A stretch of 64,000 bases of DNA from Draconibacterium sp. Its GTDB lineage: Bacteria > Bacteroidota > Bacteroidia > Bacteroidales > Prolixibacteraceae. The stretch lies in the NCBI GenBank assembly GCA_016705335.1, contig JADIYN010000029.1, forward strand, positions 30,016 to 94,015. The letters are read 5' to 3'. Below are positions 47,120 through 56,953 of the stretch, in pieces. Numbering within the stretch: position 1 is the first letter of the stretch; each line of letters starts with the position of its first letter. A program made the position numbers and the translations under genes. Under the pieces are notes generated by a model. It saw only the letters and a list, made by a program, of their open reading frames with translations, ran no database searches and had not been told where the DNA came from.

Positions 47120-48022
47120 TCAACTTAGCAAAGAAGCAAGTGCAATTGAGTTTAATTTTGTTTTTTCGCTGTCGCCGCGTGATGAAACCACCATCGGAAC
47201 TTTTGCACCGGCAATTATCCCTGACATTTCGGCATTACACAATTTAGAGTTGGTTTTGTAAAATACGTTAGCTGCATCAATATTTGGGAAAAGCAAACAA
47301 TCGGCATCACCTGCAACAGGAGAAGTAAAGCCTTTAATTTCGGCCGAATCGCGATCAAGCGCCACATCCAAAGCCATCGGACCATCAACCATTCCGCCTT
47401 CAATTTGGCCGTGTTCTGCCATTTTTGCAATTGTTGCCCCGTCCATACAACTTTGTATTGAAATGATAATCTGCTCAGTTGGCGCAATTACAGCCACTTT
47501 TGGATTTTCAATTCCCAATCGTTTTGCTGCCTGAATCAGGTTTTCAGTCATTAAAATTTTCTGCTTTAAATCAGGATAAGGAATCACCCCTGCATCGCTG
47601 AAAATCAAAAGTTTATGGTAGTTTGGATTGTCCATTACCGAAATATGACTTAGAGTTCCATTGTTTGGAACTAACTCAAATTCCTTTTTTAACAGCACAC
47701 GCATAAATTTATCTGTGGTAAGCAAGCCTTTCATTATTAAATCAGCTTCGCCGGCATTTACCAGTTCAATGGCTTTTTCGGCTGCTTCTTTTGGTGATGC
47801 GGCATCAACAATCCGGTATTTCGAGGCATCAATATTCAAACCTTTTAAAACATCCAAAACCTGCTGTTTGTTTCCTGTTAAAATTGGGGTAACAAAACCC
47901 ATTTCAACTGCCTGATTAAGAGCTTCAATTGTATGCTCGTCAACGCCGTTCACAACCACCAACCGTTTTTCGGGTTGTTTTTGGGCAGCTTCCAGCAAAT
48001 CGGTAAAGTTTTTTATGTTCAT
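47120..48022 (-). CDS. ptb: Phosphate butyryltransferase
   Basis: Start chosen at ATG 48022 (MNIKNFTDLL), since the 13 upstream codons begin with TTG. PTA/PTB fold: GEADLIMKGLLTTDKFMRVLL, LSHISVMDNPNYHKLLIFSDAGVIPYP and GPMALDVALDRDSAEIKG, the usual transferase signature. It transfers the acyl group between CoA and phosphate, giving butyryl-phosphate for Buk. No butyryl-CoA synthesis gene is nearby. Intact; upstream of buk, one operon. Confidence 0.93.
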   Translation of the reverse strand: MNIKNFTDLLEAAQKQPEKRLVVVNGVDEHTIEALNQAVEMGFVTPILTGNKQQVLDVLKGLNIDASKYRIVDAASPKEAAEKAIELVNAGEADLIMKGLLTTDKFMRVLLKKEFELVPNNGTLSHISVMDNPNYHKLLIFSDAGVIPYPDLKQKILMTENLIQAAKRLGIENPKVAVIAPTEQIIISIQSCMDGATIAKMAEHGQIEGGMVDGPMALDVALDRDSAEIKGFTSPVAGDADCLLFPNIDAANVFYKTNSKLCNAEMSGIIAGAKVPMVVSSRGDSEKTKLNSIALASLLS

Positions 48023-48206
48023 CGCTTTTTTTGCCGAAGTTAAAGTAAACTGTTTATTCAATCCACAACATTTGTCAGATAATTTTTATGTTGTAAACCA
48101 TTCAATAAAATTTTGAATTTTCAGATATAAAAAAATAAAGTATTTCACGTTCCGGAATCAAAGTATAATAAGAAGTGGACTTCGAATTTGTAAGAGAAAC
48201 CCGGGT

Positions 48207-49001
48207 TTAATCAAGTAACAAACTCATCCTCCTTAAAACTTCGTTTGCAGTGTTGTACAATGCATCTTCTGCCAATTTATTTTCAGAATTCCCAATATGA
48301 ATTTCCAATAATACATTCCATCGACTTACAAAAACTGCATCGGCAGGCATTTCTGAGTACCACCAAAGTCCGGGCAAAGCAGTTGAGTTGCCCTGATTGA
48401 TAACTGATGCTACAGTATTCCGTCTTAATTCCATTGCATCAACTGCCTCTTCTTTTGATTTAAAAAAGGACAGTAAAATAAGTTGTCCACTATTATTAAA
48501 TATACTTTCATTAGCCAAATAACCCAGATAATTATCAAAGTAAGAGTGCTGGTCATTAGATATTTCCAGGCTCGAACCTTCTTTCCAAAAACCCTTAATA
48601 TCTTCTAATTTCAGCTTGTCGATACTTTTCAAATTAAATATGGAACCCCTGCCTAAATAAGGACTTTTCTCATCCTTTATCCATTTCCCATTCAAATCGG
48701 TACTGATTACAAACCTGTAATATTGATTATCCAGCAATCCCACACAATGTATGGCATATTCGTTTTTATAAGAAAGTATCTCAAATGCATCTTCATCCAT
48801 CATGTTTAAATCCCAACGGACTTTACAGGTCTTCTGAATTTCAAGGTAAACAAGCGAATCTACATAAGTAATACGCGGAAATTCAAAACCTGTCAATTCT
48901 TCTTCGGGCTCTGGTATCTCATCTTTTTCGCAAGCGGTAAAAACGAGAAGTGTAATCGTGAATAAGAAAAATACGCCCGATTTTAATATGTTTGATTTCA
49001 T
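48207..49001 (-). CDS. Hypothetical lipoprotein
   Basis: 264 residues, signal FFLFTITLLVFTAC (lipid Cys 24), then an acidic linker (EKDEIPEPEEE). The body is mixed alpha/beta and has no motif I recognise. It stands alone, 145 bases from ptb, in the same direction. A surface or periplasmic role is all the signal shows. Unlike its neighbours the frame is undamaged. Confidence 0.75.
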   Translation of the reverse strand: MKSNILKSGVFFLFTITLLVFTACEKDEIPEPEEELTGFEFPRITYVDSLVYLEIQKTCKVRWDLNMMDEDAFEILSYKNEYAIHCVGLLDNQYYRFVISTDLNGKWIKDEKSPYLGRGSIFNLKSIDKLKLEDIKGFWKEGSSLEISNDQHSYFDNYLGYLANESIFNNSGQLILLSFFKSKEEAVDAMELRRNTVASVINQGNSTALPGLWWYSEMPADAVFVSRWNVLLEIHIGNSENKLAEDALYNTANEVLRRMSLLLD

Positions 49002-49613
49002 TTTACGAATATATTTAAATGCATTTAAATTAGCACACTTTACTGTCTAAATGAACAATTTAGGTTCGCCAATATGTCCTGACTACACCAAATTGATTTT
49101 ATTACGACTCCTTATCGTTATGTTCTTGCTGAAAACAATTAAGGAAGTTATGATGAAAAATAAAATCGGCCTCAAGACAACGATTTTTAGTTTCTTTATT
49201 AAAATTGATGAGTGGTTTTTAGTTTATGATAAACTTCTTTAAATATGAAAAAAATTTCAAAAATCTATCATGCTCTAACCTGTTTTTTTGAAGAAAAATA
49301 TAGTGTTGTACAATATGTTATAAAATTGCAGGAAAAAGTTTTTTTATATTAAATTCAAACCCTGTTAATTTATTGTACTGGAATTAAAAAAATAAAAACC
49401 ATCTTGTTGTACAAAAATTTACTATACCACTCCACCCCACTTCCCGATGAAAAATCCGGAGCGAAATTAAATACTAACAACTTCAATCGATATTCAACGG
49501 CTAAAAAACGGTCGAACGGAGTTTTTTAATTTTATTATTTCGGAAAGCTTTTTCAACAAAACAAGACCGACTTTGTCTTTATAAATGAATCATTAACTAA
49601 AACAGATTGTGAT
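49002..49613. other. Intergenic region between divergent genes
   Basis: 612 bases, strongly AT-rich. A 63-codon frame (49051-49242) has no ribosome site or protein-like features and I do not call it. The region must hold the promoters of the lipoprotein and of acs. A TTTTTTTAATTTT tract lies at 49524-49537, but no clear consensus is found. Confidence 0.4.
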
Positions 49614-50504
49614 ATGGTAAATAAAATTACAAGCCTGGCTGAATATTTTCAGAAATATCAGGAAAGTGTAGCGAACCCCGAAGGATTTTGGGGCAACATT
49701 GCAGAAAGTCATTACTGGCGTAAAAAATGGGATCGTGTGCTCGATTACAAATTCGAGGGAAAAAATGCACCCGACATAAACTGGTTTGTTAATGGCAAAC
49801 TGAATATTACGGAAAATATTTTCGAACGTAATATGTTTATGCGAAAAGATCAGGTTGCCATTATCTGGGAACCCAACGACCCAAAAGAAGCAGAAATAAA
49901 ACTTACTTACGGCGAACTTTTCGAAAAAGTAAAACAATTTGCCAACGGGCTTTTAAAATTGGGTGTTAAACGTGGCGACAGGGTTGCTATTTACTTACCA
50001 ATGGTTCCCGAACTTGCTGTTGCAATGCTTGCATGTGCAAGAATCGGGGCAATCCATTCAATCGTTTTTGCTGGTTTCTCGGCAACTGCTCTAGCCGATC
50101 GTGTTAACGATGCTACTTCAAATGTTATCATCACATCCGATGGCGGTTTCCGTGGCACAAAAAGCATCCCGCTAAAAGTTATTGTTGACGAAGCTGTTGA
50201 AAAATGCCCAACCGTAAAAAATGTAATCGTTTTGAACCGAACCGGTGAAGAAATAAATTTTGTGAAAGGCCGTGATATTTGGTGGAGCGATGTAATTAAA
50301 GGAGTTTCAACTGAAAACACTGCAGCAGAAATGGATGCTGAAGACATACTTTTCATCCTTTATACATCGGGTTCAACAGGAAAGCCCAAAGGTGTTGTGC
50401 ATACAACAGGAGGTTATATGGTTTTGCTGAATATACTTTTAAAAATGTTTTTCAATACAGCGATGGTGATACTTACTGGTGTACCGCTGATATTGGCTGG
50501 GTGA
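49614..50504 (+). CDS. acs: Acetyl-CoA synthetase, N-terminal part (frameshifted gene)
   Basis: The N-terminal domain of AMP-forming acetate-CoA ligase: NPEGFWGNIAESHYWRKKWDRVL, VAIYLPMVPELAVAMLACARIGAIHSIVFAGFS and the AMP motif ILYTSGSTGKPKGVVHTTGGYM. After MV a T run one base short (near 50418) breaks the frame; the correct reading continues FAEYTFKNVFQYSDGDTYWCTADIGW. It turns acetate, ATP and CoA into acetyl-CoA in the cytoplasm. Confidence 0.93.
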   Translation: MVNKITSLAEYFQKYQESVANPEGFWGNIAESHYWRKKWDRVLDYKFEGKNAPDINWFVNGKLNITENIFERNMFMRKDQVAIIWEPNDPKEAEIKLTYGELFEKVKQFANGLLKLGVKRGDRVAIYLPMVPELAVAMLACARIGAIHSIVFAGFSATALADRVNDATSNVIITSDGGFRGTKSIPLKVIVDEAVEKCPTVKNVIVLNRTGEEINFVKGRDIWWSDVIKGVSTENTAAEMDAEDILFILYTSGSTGKPKGVVHTTGGYMVLLNILLKMFFNTAMVILTGVPLILAG

Positions 50505-51535
50505 CCGGTCACTCTTATATTGTGTACGGGCCACTGCTGACAGGTGCCACCACAATTATGTTTGAAGGTGTGCCAACCTGGCCCGATGCTGGAAGATTCT
50601 GGGATGTAGTTGACAAATATAAAGTTACCCACTTTTATACTGCCCCAACTGCAATTCGTGCGCTTGTAGCTCAGGGAAACCAGTGGGTTACAAAACACGA
50701 TTTAACTTCGTTAAAAGTACTTGGAACAGTTGGCGAACCAATAAATGAAGAAGCCTGGCGCTGGTATCACGACTTGATTGGAAAAGGAAAATGCCCGATT
50801 GTAGATACATGGTGGCAAACTGAAACCGGAGGAATAATGATTACTCCGCTGGCCGGAATCACACCTACAAAACCTTCGCTGGCAACGCTGCCCTTGCCAG
50901 GTATTCAGCCAATTTTAGTTGATCCTGAAGGAAAAGAATTAAAAGGAAATGCTGTGGAGGGGATACTTTGCATAAAATTCCCCTGGCCAGGAATGTTACG
51001 AACAACTTATGGCGATCATCAGCGCTGTTTTCAAACCTATTTTTCGGCTTTCCCGGGTTTGTATTTAACAGGTGACGGTGCAAAACGTGACGAAGAAGGT
51101 TACTACCGGATTATTGGACGCATTGATGACGTTATTAACGTTTCAGGTCACCGAATTGGAACCGCAGAGGTTGAAGATGCGATCAACCAGCACCCTAAAG
51201 TAATTGAGTCGGCTGTGGTTGGATATCCTCACGAAATAAAAGGTTCCGGAATTTACGCGTATGTAATTTGCGAGGACCTTTCGGATAACGAAATGAATAC
51301 CATTGAACATGAGATCAGGGAAACAGTGAATAAATTTATCGGTGCAATTGCAAAACCCGATAAAATTCAAATTGTTCACGGATTGCCAAAAACAAGATCG
51401 GGCAAAATCATGCGCCGTATCCTGCGTAAAATCGGGGAAGGCGATGCCACAAACCTGGGCGATACTTCCACACTGCTTGATCCGGGCGTAGTTGATGAAA
51501 TAATTGACGGAGCTAAAGTTGCAGTAAAAAGATAA
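50501..51535 (+). CDS. acs: Acetyl-CoA synthetase, C-terminal part
   Basis: Completes Acs: FYTAPTAIRALV, WWQTETGGIMITP, the hinge YLTGDGAKRDEEGYYRIIGRIDDVINVSGHRIGTAE, and PKTRSGKIMRRILRKI with the active-site Lys known in the family as the target of reversible acetylation. Restored length about 640 residues. A terminator follows the stop. A GNAT-fused ligase and a sirtuin encoded downstream could add and remove that acetyl mark. Confidence 0.93.
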   Translation: MTGHSYIVYGPLLTGATTIMFEGVPTWPDAGRFWDVVDKYKVTHFYTAPTAIRALVAQGNQWVTKHDLTSLKVLGTVGEPINEEAWRWYHDLIGKGKCPIVDTWWQTETGGIMITPLAGITPTKPSLATLPLPGIQPILVDPEGKELKGNAVEGILCIKFPWPGMLRTTYGDHQRCFQTYFSAFPGLYLTGDGAKRDEEGYYRIIGRIDDVINVSGHRIGTAEVEDAINQHPKVIESAVVGYPHEIKGSGIYAYVICEDLSDNEMNTIEHEIRETVNKFIGAIAKPDKIQIVHGLPKTRSGKIMRRILRKIGEGDATNLGDTSTLLDPGVVDEIIDGAKVAVKR

Positions 51536-51545
51536 TGTAATATTT

Positions 51546-51588
51546 AAAAAAGGAGGGTGTCGAAAATTAATTGACAACCTCCTTTTTA
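51546..51588 (+). terminator. Terminator after acs
   Basis: AAAAAGGAGG.TGTC pairs with GACA.CCTCCTTTTT around GAAAATTAATT, then T-rich DNA. It lies 11 bases after the acs stop and isolates it from the transporter gene. Confidence 0.82.
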
Positions 51589-51628
51589 TTTCAAAATCAA
51601 TCTAAAAAAATCAAAAATCTAAATCGAA

Positions 51629-52747
51629 ATGAATAATCAAAAAGTGATGAACCGATCTTTGGTTGTCGTTGGAGCAATTCTGATTCAACTCGCGTTGGGA
51701 AATCTTTACGCCTGGTCAGTCTTTACAAGCGAATTAGTTGAAGGCGGATGGTCAAAGGCTCAAACACAAATTGTATTTTCAGTTGGTGTTGCAGTTTTTG
51801 CAATTGTAATGGTAATAGCTGGCCGCCTGATGCCAAAATACGGACCGCGAAAACTTACAATTGCAAGTGGTGTAACACTTGGATTGGGTTATATTATAGC
51901 TGGGTTACTGGGTGCGGAAAATTATGTTACCACATTGATTTTTGTCGGAATCCTTGGTGGTGCCGGAATAGGTATGGGTTACGTAGTTCCCATTGCAGTT
52001 GGAATGCGCTGGTATCCCGACAAAAAAGGGTTGATAACCGGGCTTGCTGTTGCAGGTTTTGGTTTTGGCGCCACACTTTGGATGACACTGGCAGGAAAAT
52101 TAGGTTCAATTGGAGGGGCAGAACTCATTAAAAGTATTGGTATGTCGAATACTTTTATTGTGCTGGGAATTATATTCCTCATTATTATTTTAATTGGAAG
52201 TTTATGGATGGTTTTTCCTGCTGCCGGATGGAAACCTGCAGGGTGGAATCCTGAGGAATCAAAATCAGCTGTTAAAGCTGCGGGATCTGTTAATTACTCA
52301 AGCAGTCAAATGTTGAAAACAAACCAGTTTTATCTGATCGTTTTAACTTATGCTTTTGGAGCGGGAGCAGGCCTTTTGAGCATCGGGCTGATGAAACTCT
52401 GGCCAATGGAAGCAATGCAGTCAAACGGTATTTCGAAAGAAGTAGCTGGTGCTGCAGCAACATTGGCAATGGCTGTATTCTTTGCTTTATTTAACGGATT
52501 GGGACGAATTCTATGGGGAATGATCAGCGACAAAATCGGTAGAAAAACTTCTATTGCACTAATGATGGCAACGCAAGGTGCGTTTGTAATCCTGTTTCAG
52601 TGGATGGCCGGTTCGCAGGTAACCCTTTACCTTTTGCTGTTCTCATTGGGTTCAATTATGGCGGTTTGTTTTCACTTTTTCCCACTATTACTGCGGACAT
52701 ATTTGGAAATAAAAACTTCGGACAAAACTATGGTTGGGTATTTTTAG
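51629..52747 (+). CDS. OFA-family (oxalate/formate-lactate type) MFS transporter, main part
   Basis: Eleven visible membrane helices of an OFA-type MFS carrier, opening NRSLVVVGAILIQLALGNLYAWSVFT, with GWSKAQTQIVFSVGVAVFA and GGAGIGMGYVVPIAVGMRWYPDKKGLITGLAVAGFGFGA, typical of this monocarboxylate group. The last 30 residues are out of frame after about 52655 (GSIMAV); GFNYGGLFSLFPTITADIFG follows in the right frame. It may import lactate, acetate or another small acid, which suits the neighbouring acyl-CoA synthetases. Confidence 0.88.
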   Translation: MNNQKVMNRSLVVVGAILIQLALGNLYAWSVFTSELVEGGWSKAQTQIVFSVGVAVFAIVMVIAGRLMPKYGPRKLTIASGVTLGLGYIIAGLLGAENYVTTLIFVGILGGAGIGMGYVVPIAVGMRWYPDKKGLITGLAVAGFGFGATLWMTLAGKLGSIGGAELIKSIGMSNTFIVLGIIFLIIILIGSLWMVFPAAGWKPAGWNPEESKSAVKAAGSVNYSSSQMLKTNQFYLIVLTYAFGAGAGLLSIGLMKLWPMEAMQSNGISKEVAGAAATLAMAVFFALFNGLGRILWGMISDKIGRKTSIALMMATQGAFVILFQWMAGSQVTLYLLLFSLGSIMAVCFHFFPLLLRTYLEIKTSDKTMVGYF

Positions 52748-52944
52748 CTTATGCAATCGGAGGAATTATATTCCCAATTTTAGGAGGCAAATTAGGCGAT
52801 ATGGGTAATTTCCCACTTGCTTTTACCATTTGCGGTGTGCTTTGTTTTGTTGCAGTTGGCACAATATTGATGGTAAAACCTTTAAAAGAAAATAAGCAGA
52901 TATTAATTGAAGAGCCATCAGAAATAATTCTGAAAAATGCTTAA
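52600..52944 (+). CDS. OFA-family MFS transporter, C-terminal part
   Basis: Real protein from about FNYGGLFSLFPTITADIFGNKNFGQNYGW onward: the last two helices and tail. A single missing T near 52657 separates it from the main part. Confidence 0.84.
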   Translation: MDGRFAGNPLPFAVLIGFNYGGLFSLFPTITADIFGNKNFGQNYGWVFLAYAIGGIIFPILGGKLGDMGNFPLAFTICGVLCFVAVGTILMVKPLKENKQILIEEPSEIILKNA

Positions 52945-53309
52945 ACAGGTATGTTTTTACTCACTTTCCTGTAGAGAATGTTTGTTTTAATTTTAAAACC
53001 AAGAGAGTTGTTTTTCAAATTAAAAACCCGGAAATTCTGGGTTTTTTTATTACAATTTCTAAATATGTGTTTTCAAACAGTTAACCATCGGCCTGTTTTA
53101 TAACATAAAACATCAGATTTTTTAATAATATTCTTAACTTATATAATTGATTAAATAGTATTTACAGCGTTTTATTATATATTTATCAGGCAAAATTAAG
53201 AGTTTCATAAACTGACCTTTTTATGTGTTTTTTATAAAAATTTCACCCAACTTTAAAACCGCTTAAAAACAATAATTACTTATTAATATTAAACCAAAAA
53301 CATATCCCT
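52945..53309. other. Intergenic region with terminator
   Basis: 365 bases. A terminator lies at 53022-53048. The rest (53049-53309) is AT-rich and presumably carries the promoter of the next gene; no consensus pair is clear. Confidence 0.45.
53022..53048 (+). terminator. Terminator after the OFA transporter
   Basis: AAAAACCC (53022-53029) pairs with GGGTTTTT (53039-53046) and runs into seven T. Located 78 bases past the stop. Confidence 0.85.
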
Positions 53310-56003
53310 ATGGCTATCAAGAAATTAAACAGCATTTTCAAACCAAAACGAATAGCATTGATAGGCGTTTCCGACAACCCCAACAGTGTTGGAGGAATTA
53401 CTTTGCGAAACCTTGTTGGTGGCGGTTTCAATGGCGTGGTTTATCCGGTAAATCCAAAACGCGAAGCGGTTTTTGGAATACCATGTTATCCTGATGTACG
53501 AAGCTTACCAAAAACTCCTGATTTAGCTGTGATAATGACAGCTGCCAGATTTGTCCCGCAAATCATCCGCGAATGTGGAGAAGCTGGTATTCATGGCATA
53601 ATAATCATGTCTGCAGGTTTTAAGGAATCTGGAGAAGAAGGCAAAGAACTGGAAAGACAGGTTAAAGAAGAGAAATCGAAATTCCCTGAAATGCGGGTAA
53701 TCGGTCCAAACTGTTTGGGTATTCTTGTACCGGGTTTAAACATGAATGTCAGTTTTGCCAACGGTATGCCAAAAAAAGGCCATGTTGCTTTTATTTCGCA
53801 ATCGGGTGCATTATGTACTTCTGTTCTTGATTGGGCTTACGAATCAAATATTGGTTTCTCATATTTCGTTTCCATGGTGAATTCGAGGGATGCGAATTTT
53901 GGAGATTTAATCGATTATTTCGGGCAGGATCCAAATACAAAATCAATTGTTTTGTATGTAGAATCAATGACAGAAGCACGGACATTTATGTCGGCTGCAC
54001 GTGCTTTCTCCCGCGAAAAACCAATTATAGTTTATAAATCCGGCCGTTTCCCCGAATCGGCAGCAGCAGCGGCTTCCCACACAGGTGCAATGGCTTCTGA
54101 AGATTCAATTTATGATGCAGTTTTTCGCCGTGCCGGGCTTGCAAGGGTTTTCGATTTCGGGAATATATTCGAATTTACAGATTTGGTTGGCCGCCGAAGG
54201 ATGCCAAAAGGAAACCGGCTCGCAATAGTTACAAACGCCGGTGGTCCCGGGGTTATGGCAACCGACTCTTTAATATCGCTTGGTGGTAAACTGGTTGAGC
54301 TTTCAGAAAAAACAATGCAAAAACTGAATGAGTATTTGCCGCCTTTCTGGTCGCACGGAAACCCAATAGACGTGCTTGGGGATGCTACTCCTGAGCGTTT
54401 TGCAGGTGCAACAGAAATAGTTTTGGAAGATGAAAATGTTGATGCCGTGCTGGTTTTGCTTACACCGCAGGCAATGACTGACCCCACAGAAACCGCCAGA
54501 TCGATTTCACTGCTGGCAGCTAAAACCACAAAATCAATAATGGCCGGTTGGCTGGGCGGAGCAAGCATGCACGAAGGAGTCCAGATATTCAACCAGGCCG
54601 GGATTTCCAACTTTACAGCACCCGAACAAGCCATTCGGGCATTTATGACTTTGTCCAACTATTCAGAAAATCAGGCTGTATTGTATGAAACACCGAAAGA
54701 AGTGCCGGTTTCTTTTCAATACGATCGTTTGGAACTTCGAAAAAAGTATTTAAAAGAAATTTTTCCGAAAGCAAAAATTTTAAATGAAGACGATTCAAAA
54801 ATGCTGGTTAATGATTACGGCATTAACACCACACACCCGGCCCCGGCAGCAACCGAAGATGAAGCAGTTGCCATTGCACGAAAAAAAGGATATCCGGTTG
54901 TAATGAAAATCTATTCTCCCGATATTACTCATAAATCTGATGTGGGCGGAGTTGCGCTAAATATCAAAGACGATGAAATGGTGAGGGCTACTTTCCGTAA
55001 TATGGTAAAAACTGCTGCTGAAAAACGCCCGGATGCAAGAATTGAAGGAGTTACAATCCAGGTAATGGTAAATACAAAAGATGGAATTGAACTGATCGTT
55101 GGCACGAAAAAAGATCCAGTTTTTGGAACTGTTATGTTGGTTGGAATGGGCGGTGTTACTGCAGAATTGTTTAAAGATAAGCGTTTGGAATTCCCGCCGC
55201 TGAATGAACAACTCGCGCATCAAATGCTTAAATCACTAAAAATATATCCGCTGTTAAAAGGTTATCGCGGCGATTCTCCAAAAAATATCGACAAGCTGAT
55301 TGAAGCGCTGATTCGTATGTCATACCTCGCAGCTGATTATCCTGAGATTGCAGAACTTGATATCAATCCGCTTGTAGTTACGCCGACAGATGTAATTGCA
55401 CTTGATGCCAGGATAGTGGTTGACGAAGAAATCCTGAAAAAACCGGTTAAAGAATATTCTCACCTGATTTTACGCCCATATCCTGAAAGTTTGATAAAAA
55501 CGGCAACTTTAAAAGATGGCACTGAAATCCTTCTCCGCCCAATCAAGCCTGAAGACGAACCGCTTTGGCTGGAATTGCTGGCTAGCTGTTCAAAAGAATC
55601 TATTTATCACCGGTTTAGGTACGATTTCTATTTTGATTCACATGATATTGCATCGCACTATTGTTTTATCGATTACGACCGCGAAATAGCAATTGTAGCC
55701 GAAGTTGAAGACGAAGGAAAGAAAAAACTGATTGGCGTTGGCCGTTTAATTGCCGACCCTGACTTGGAAATGATGGAATATGCCATTTTGATTACCGATG
55801 CCTGGCAGAAAAAGGAACTTGGCTTCACGCTCACCAACTATTGTATGGAAATCGCAAAATCGAGGGGTGTGAAAATACTGGCCGCTGAAACTACAAAAGA
55901 CAATAAACCAATGATTTCAGTATTCAGGAAACTGAACTTTAAAATCAGGTTTAACGAAGACACAACTGTTTCTGTGAGCAAAGATATTTCGGTTGAAGAC
56001 TAA
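53310..56003 (+). CDS. Bifunctional acyl-CoA synthetase (ADP-forming)/GNAT acetyltransferase
   Basis: Intact, 897 residues. Residues 1-460 are the CoA-ligase (succinyl-CoA synthetase alpha-like) part: IGVSDNPNSVGGITLRNL, GPNCLGILVPGLNMNVSFA, ISQSGALCTSVLDWA and the phosphohistidine region AAASHTGAMASEDSIYDAVF. Residues 480-700 are the ATP-grasp part (GYPVVMKIYSPDITHKSDVGGVALNI). The last 170 are a GNAT domain (LRPIKPEDEPLWLELLASCSKESIYHRFRYDFYF). The order is that of protein acetyltransferases of the Pat type that inactivate Acs, and it may also make acyl-CoA. The start follows an AT-rich leader. Confidence 0.92.
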   Translation: MAIKKLNSIFKPKRIALIGVSDNPNSVGGITLRNLVGGGFNGVVYPVNPKREAVFGIPCYPDVRSLPKTPDLAVIMTAARFVPQIIRECGEAGIHGIIIMSAGFKESGEEGKELERQVKEEKSKFPEMRVIGPNCLGILVPGLNMNVSFANGMPKKGHVAFISQSGALCTSVLDWAYESNIGFSYFVSMVNSRDANFGDLIDYFGQDPNTKSIVLYVESMTEARTFMSAARAFSREKPIIVYKSGRFPESAAAAASHTGAMASEDSIYDAVFRRAGLARVFDFGNIFEFTDLVGRRRMPKGNRLAIVTNAGGPGVMATDSLISLGGKLVELSEKTMQKLNEYLPPFWSHGNPIDVLGDATPERFAGATEIVLEDENVDAVLVLLTPQAMTDPTETARSISLLAAKTTKSIMAGWLGGASMHEGVQIFNQAGISNFTAPEQAIRAFMTLSNYSENQAVLYETPKEVPVSFQYDRLELRKKYLKEIFPKAKILNEDDSKMLVNDYGINTTHPAPAATEDEAVAIARKKGYPVVMKIYSPDITHKSDVGGVALNIKDDEMVRATFRNMVKTAAEKRPDARIEGVTIQVMVNTKDGIELIVGTKKDPVFGTVMLVGMGGVTAELFKDKRLEFPPLNEQLAHQMLKSLKIYPLLKGYRGDSPKNIDKLIEALIRMSYLAADYPEIAELDINPLVVTPTDVIALDARIVVDEEILKKPVKEYSHLILRPYPESLIKTATLKDGTEILLRPIKPEDEPLWLELLASCSKESIYHRFRYDFYFDSHDIASHYCFIDYDREIAIVAEVEDEGKKKLIGVGRLIADPDLEMMEYAILITDAWQKKELGFTLTNYCMEIAKSRGVKILAAETTKDNKPMISVFRKLNFKIRFNEDTTVSVSKDISVED

Positions 56004-56036
56004 ACCCCTAAATACGGGGGGTGCAAGTATTTAAGT

Positions 56037-56165
56037 AAATAAGAAATTACAAATCACAAAAAACAAACAAATATCAAAATACAAAAATCAATATTTCAAA
56101 CAATTTTGGATTTAATTAGCTATTAAAATTTATTTGATTTTTGATTCTTGTATTTTGGTGTTTTT
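56037..56165. repeat. AT-rich inverted-repeat element, copy 1
   Basis: Left arm with ACAAATC.CAAAA..CAAACAAATATCAAAATACAAAA-type steps and right arm TTTGATTTTTGATTCTTGTATTTTGG, which read as its approximate reverse complement. A similar element is at 61676-61845. Confidence 0.5.
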
Positions 56166-56209
56166 GCTTTCCACTACATTTGCATTTGCAAAAAAATGGA
56201 TTTATAAAT

Positions 56210-56953
56210 ATGGATTTCGAAAAACTGAACCAGGCTGCAAAACTAATCCGTAAAGCAAAATATGCAGTTGCTTTTACAGGGGCAGGAATTTCGGTTGACA
56301 GCGGAATCCCGCCGTTCAGGGGCGAAAACGGACTTTGGAATAAGGTCGATCCCATTTTTCTTGAAATCGAATATTTTCGCAAAAAACCACTGCAATCGTG
56401 GAAAAAAATCAAAGAAATTTTTTACGATAGTTTGGGCGACACTCAACCCAATATAGCGCATAAAATTTTGGCACGAATGGAGGAGCGTAGTTTTCTTGAA
56501 TCTGTAATCACACAAAACATTGATCATTTACATCAAAAAGCCGGAAGCCACTATGTGTATGAACTTCACGGAACATACAAAATATTGGTTTGCACCGAGT
56601 GCAGTTCAGAGTTTGATATGAGTTTTGCCGACCTTAATTATTTACCGCCAACTTGTTTCATCTGCAAAGGAATACTCAAACCCGACATGGTTTTTTTTAA
56701 TGAACCCATTCCACCGTTTGCCTTAAAACGTTCTTTTGAAGAAGCAAAAAAAGCCGACGTTATGATAATTATCGGCACAAACGCTGAAGTGTTGCCCGCA
56801 GCCGAAATACCTGTTGTAGCAAAAGAACACGGCGCAAAAATCATCGAAATCAATATCGAAAGAACCCATTTCACCAACGAAATAACCGACATTTTTCTTC
56901 AGGGAAAAGCTTCGGAAATAATGAAAAAGATTGGGGAGTTGTTGTATTTGTAG
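56210..56953 (+). CDS. cobB: SIR2-family NAD-dependent protein deacylase (sirtuin)
   Basis: Start MDFEKLNQAAKLI at 56210; earlier in-frame codons are leader. Sirtuin blocks: AVAFTGAGISVDSGIPPFRG, TQNIDHLHQKAGSHYVYELHG (catalytic His), a zinc site CTEC...CFIC and IIGTNAEVLPAAEIP. It removes acetyl or acyl groups from lysines using NAD, cytoplasmic. About 200 bases after the GNAT-synthetase, same strand. Together with Acs it would make a write/erase pair. Intact, 248 residues. Confidence 0.93.
   Translation: MDFEKLNQAAKLIRKAKYAVAFTGAGISVDSGIPPFRGENGLWNKVDPIFLEIEYFRKKPLQSWKKIKEIFYDSLGDTQPNIAHKILARMEERSFLESVITQNIDHLHQKAGSHYVYELHGTYKILVCTECSSEFDMSFADLNYLPPTCFICKGILKPDMVFFNEPIPPFALKRSFEEAKKADVMIIIGTNAEVLPAAEIPVVAKEHGAKIIEINIERTHFTNEITDIFLQGKASEIMKKIGELLYL

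Noticed and set aside
49051..49242. 63-codon frame in the acs upstream spacer
   Set aside because: No ribosome site, no recognisable family and AT-driven composition; a chance frame.
50864..51083. Antisense frame inside acs
   Set aside because: Shadow of Acs; no independent support.
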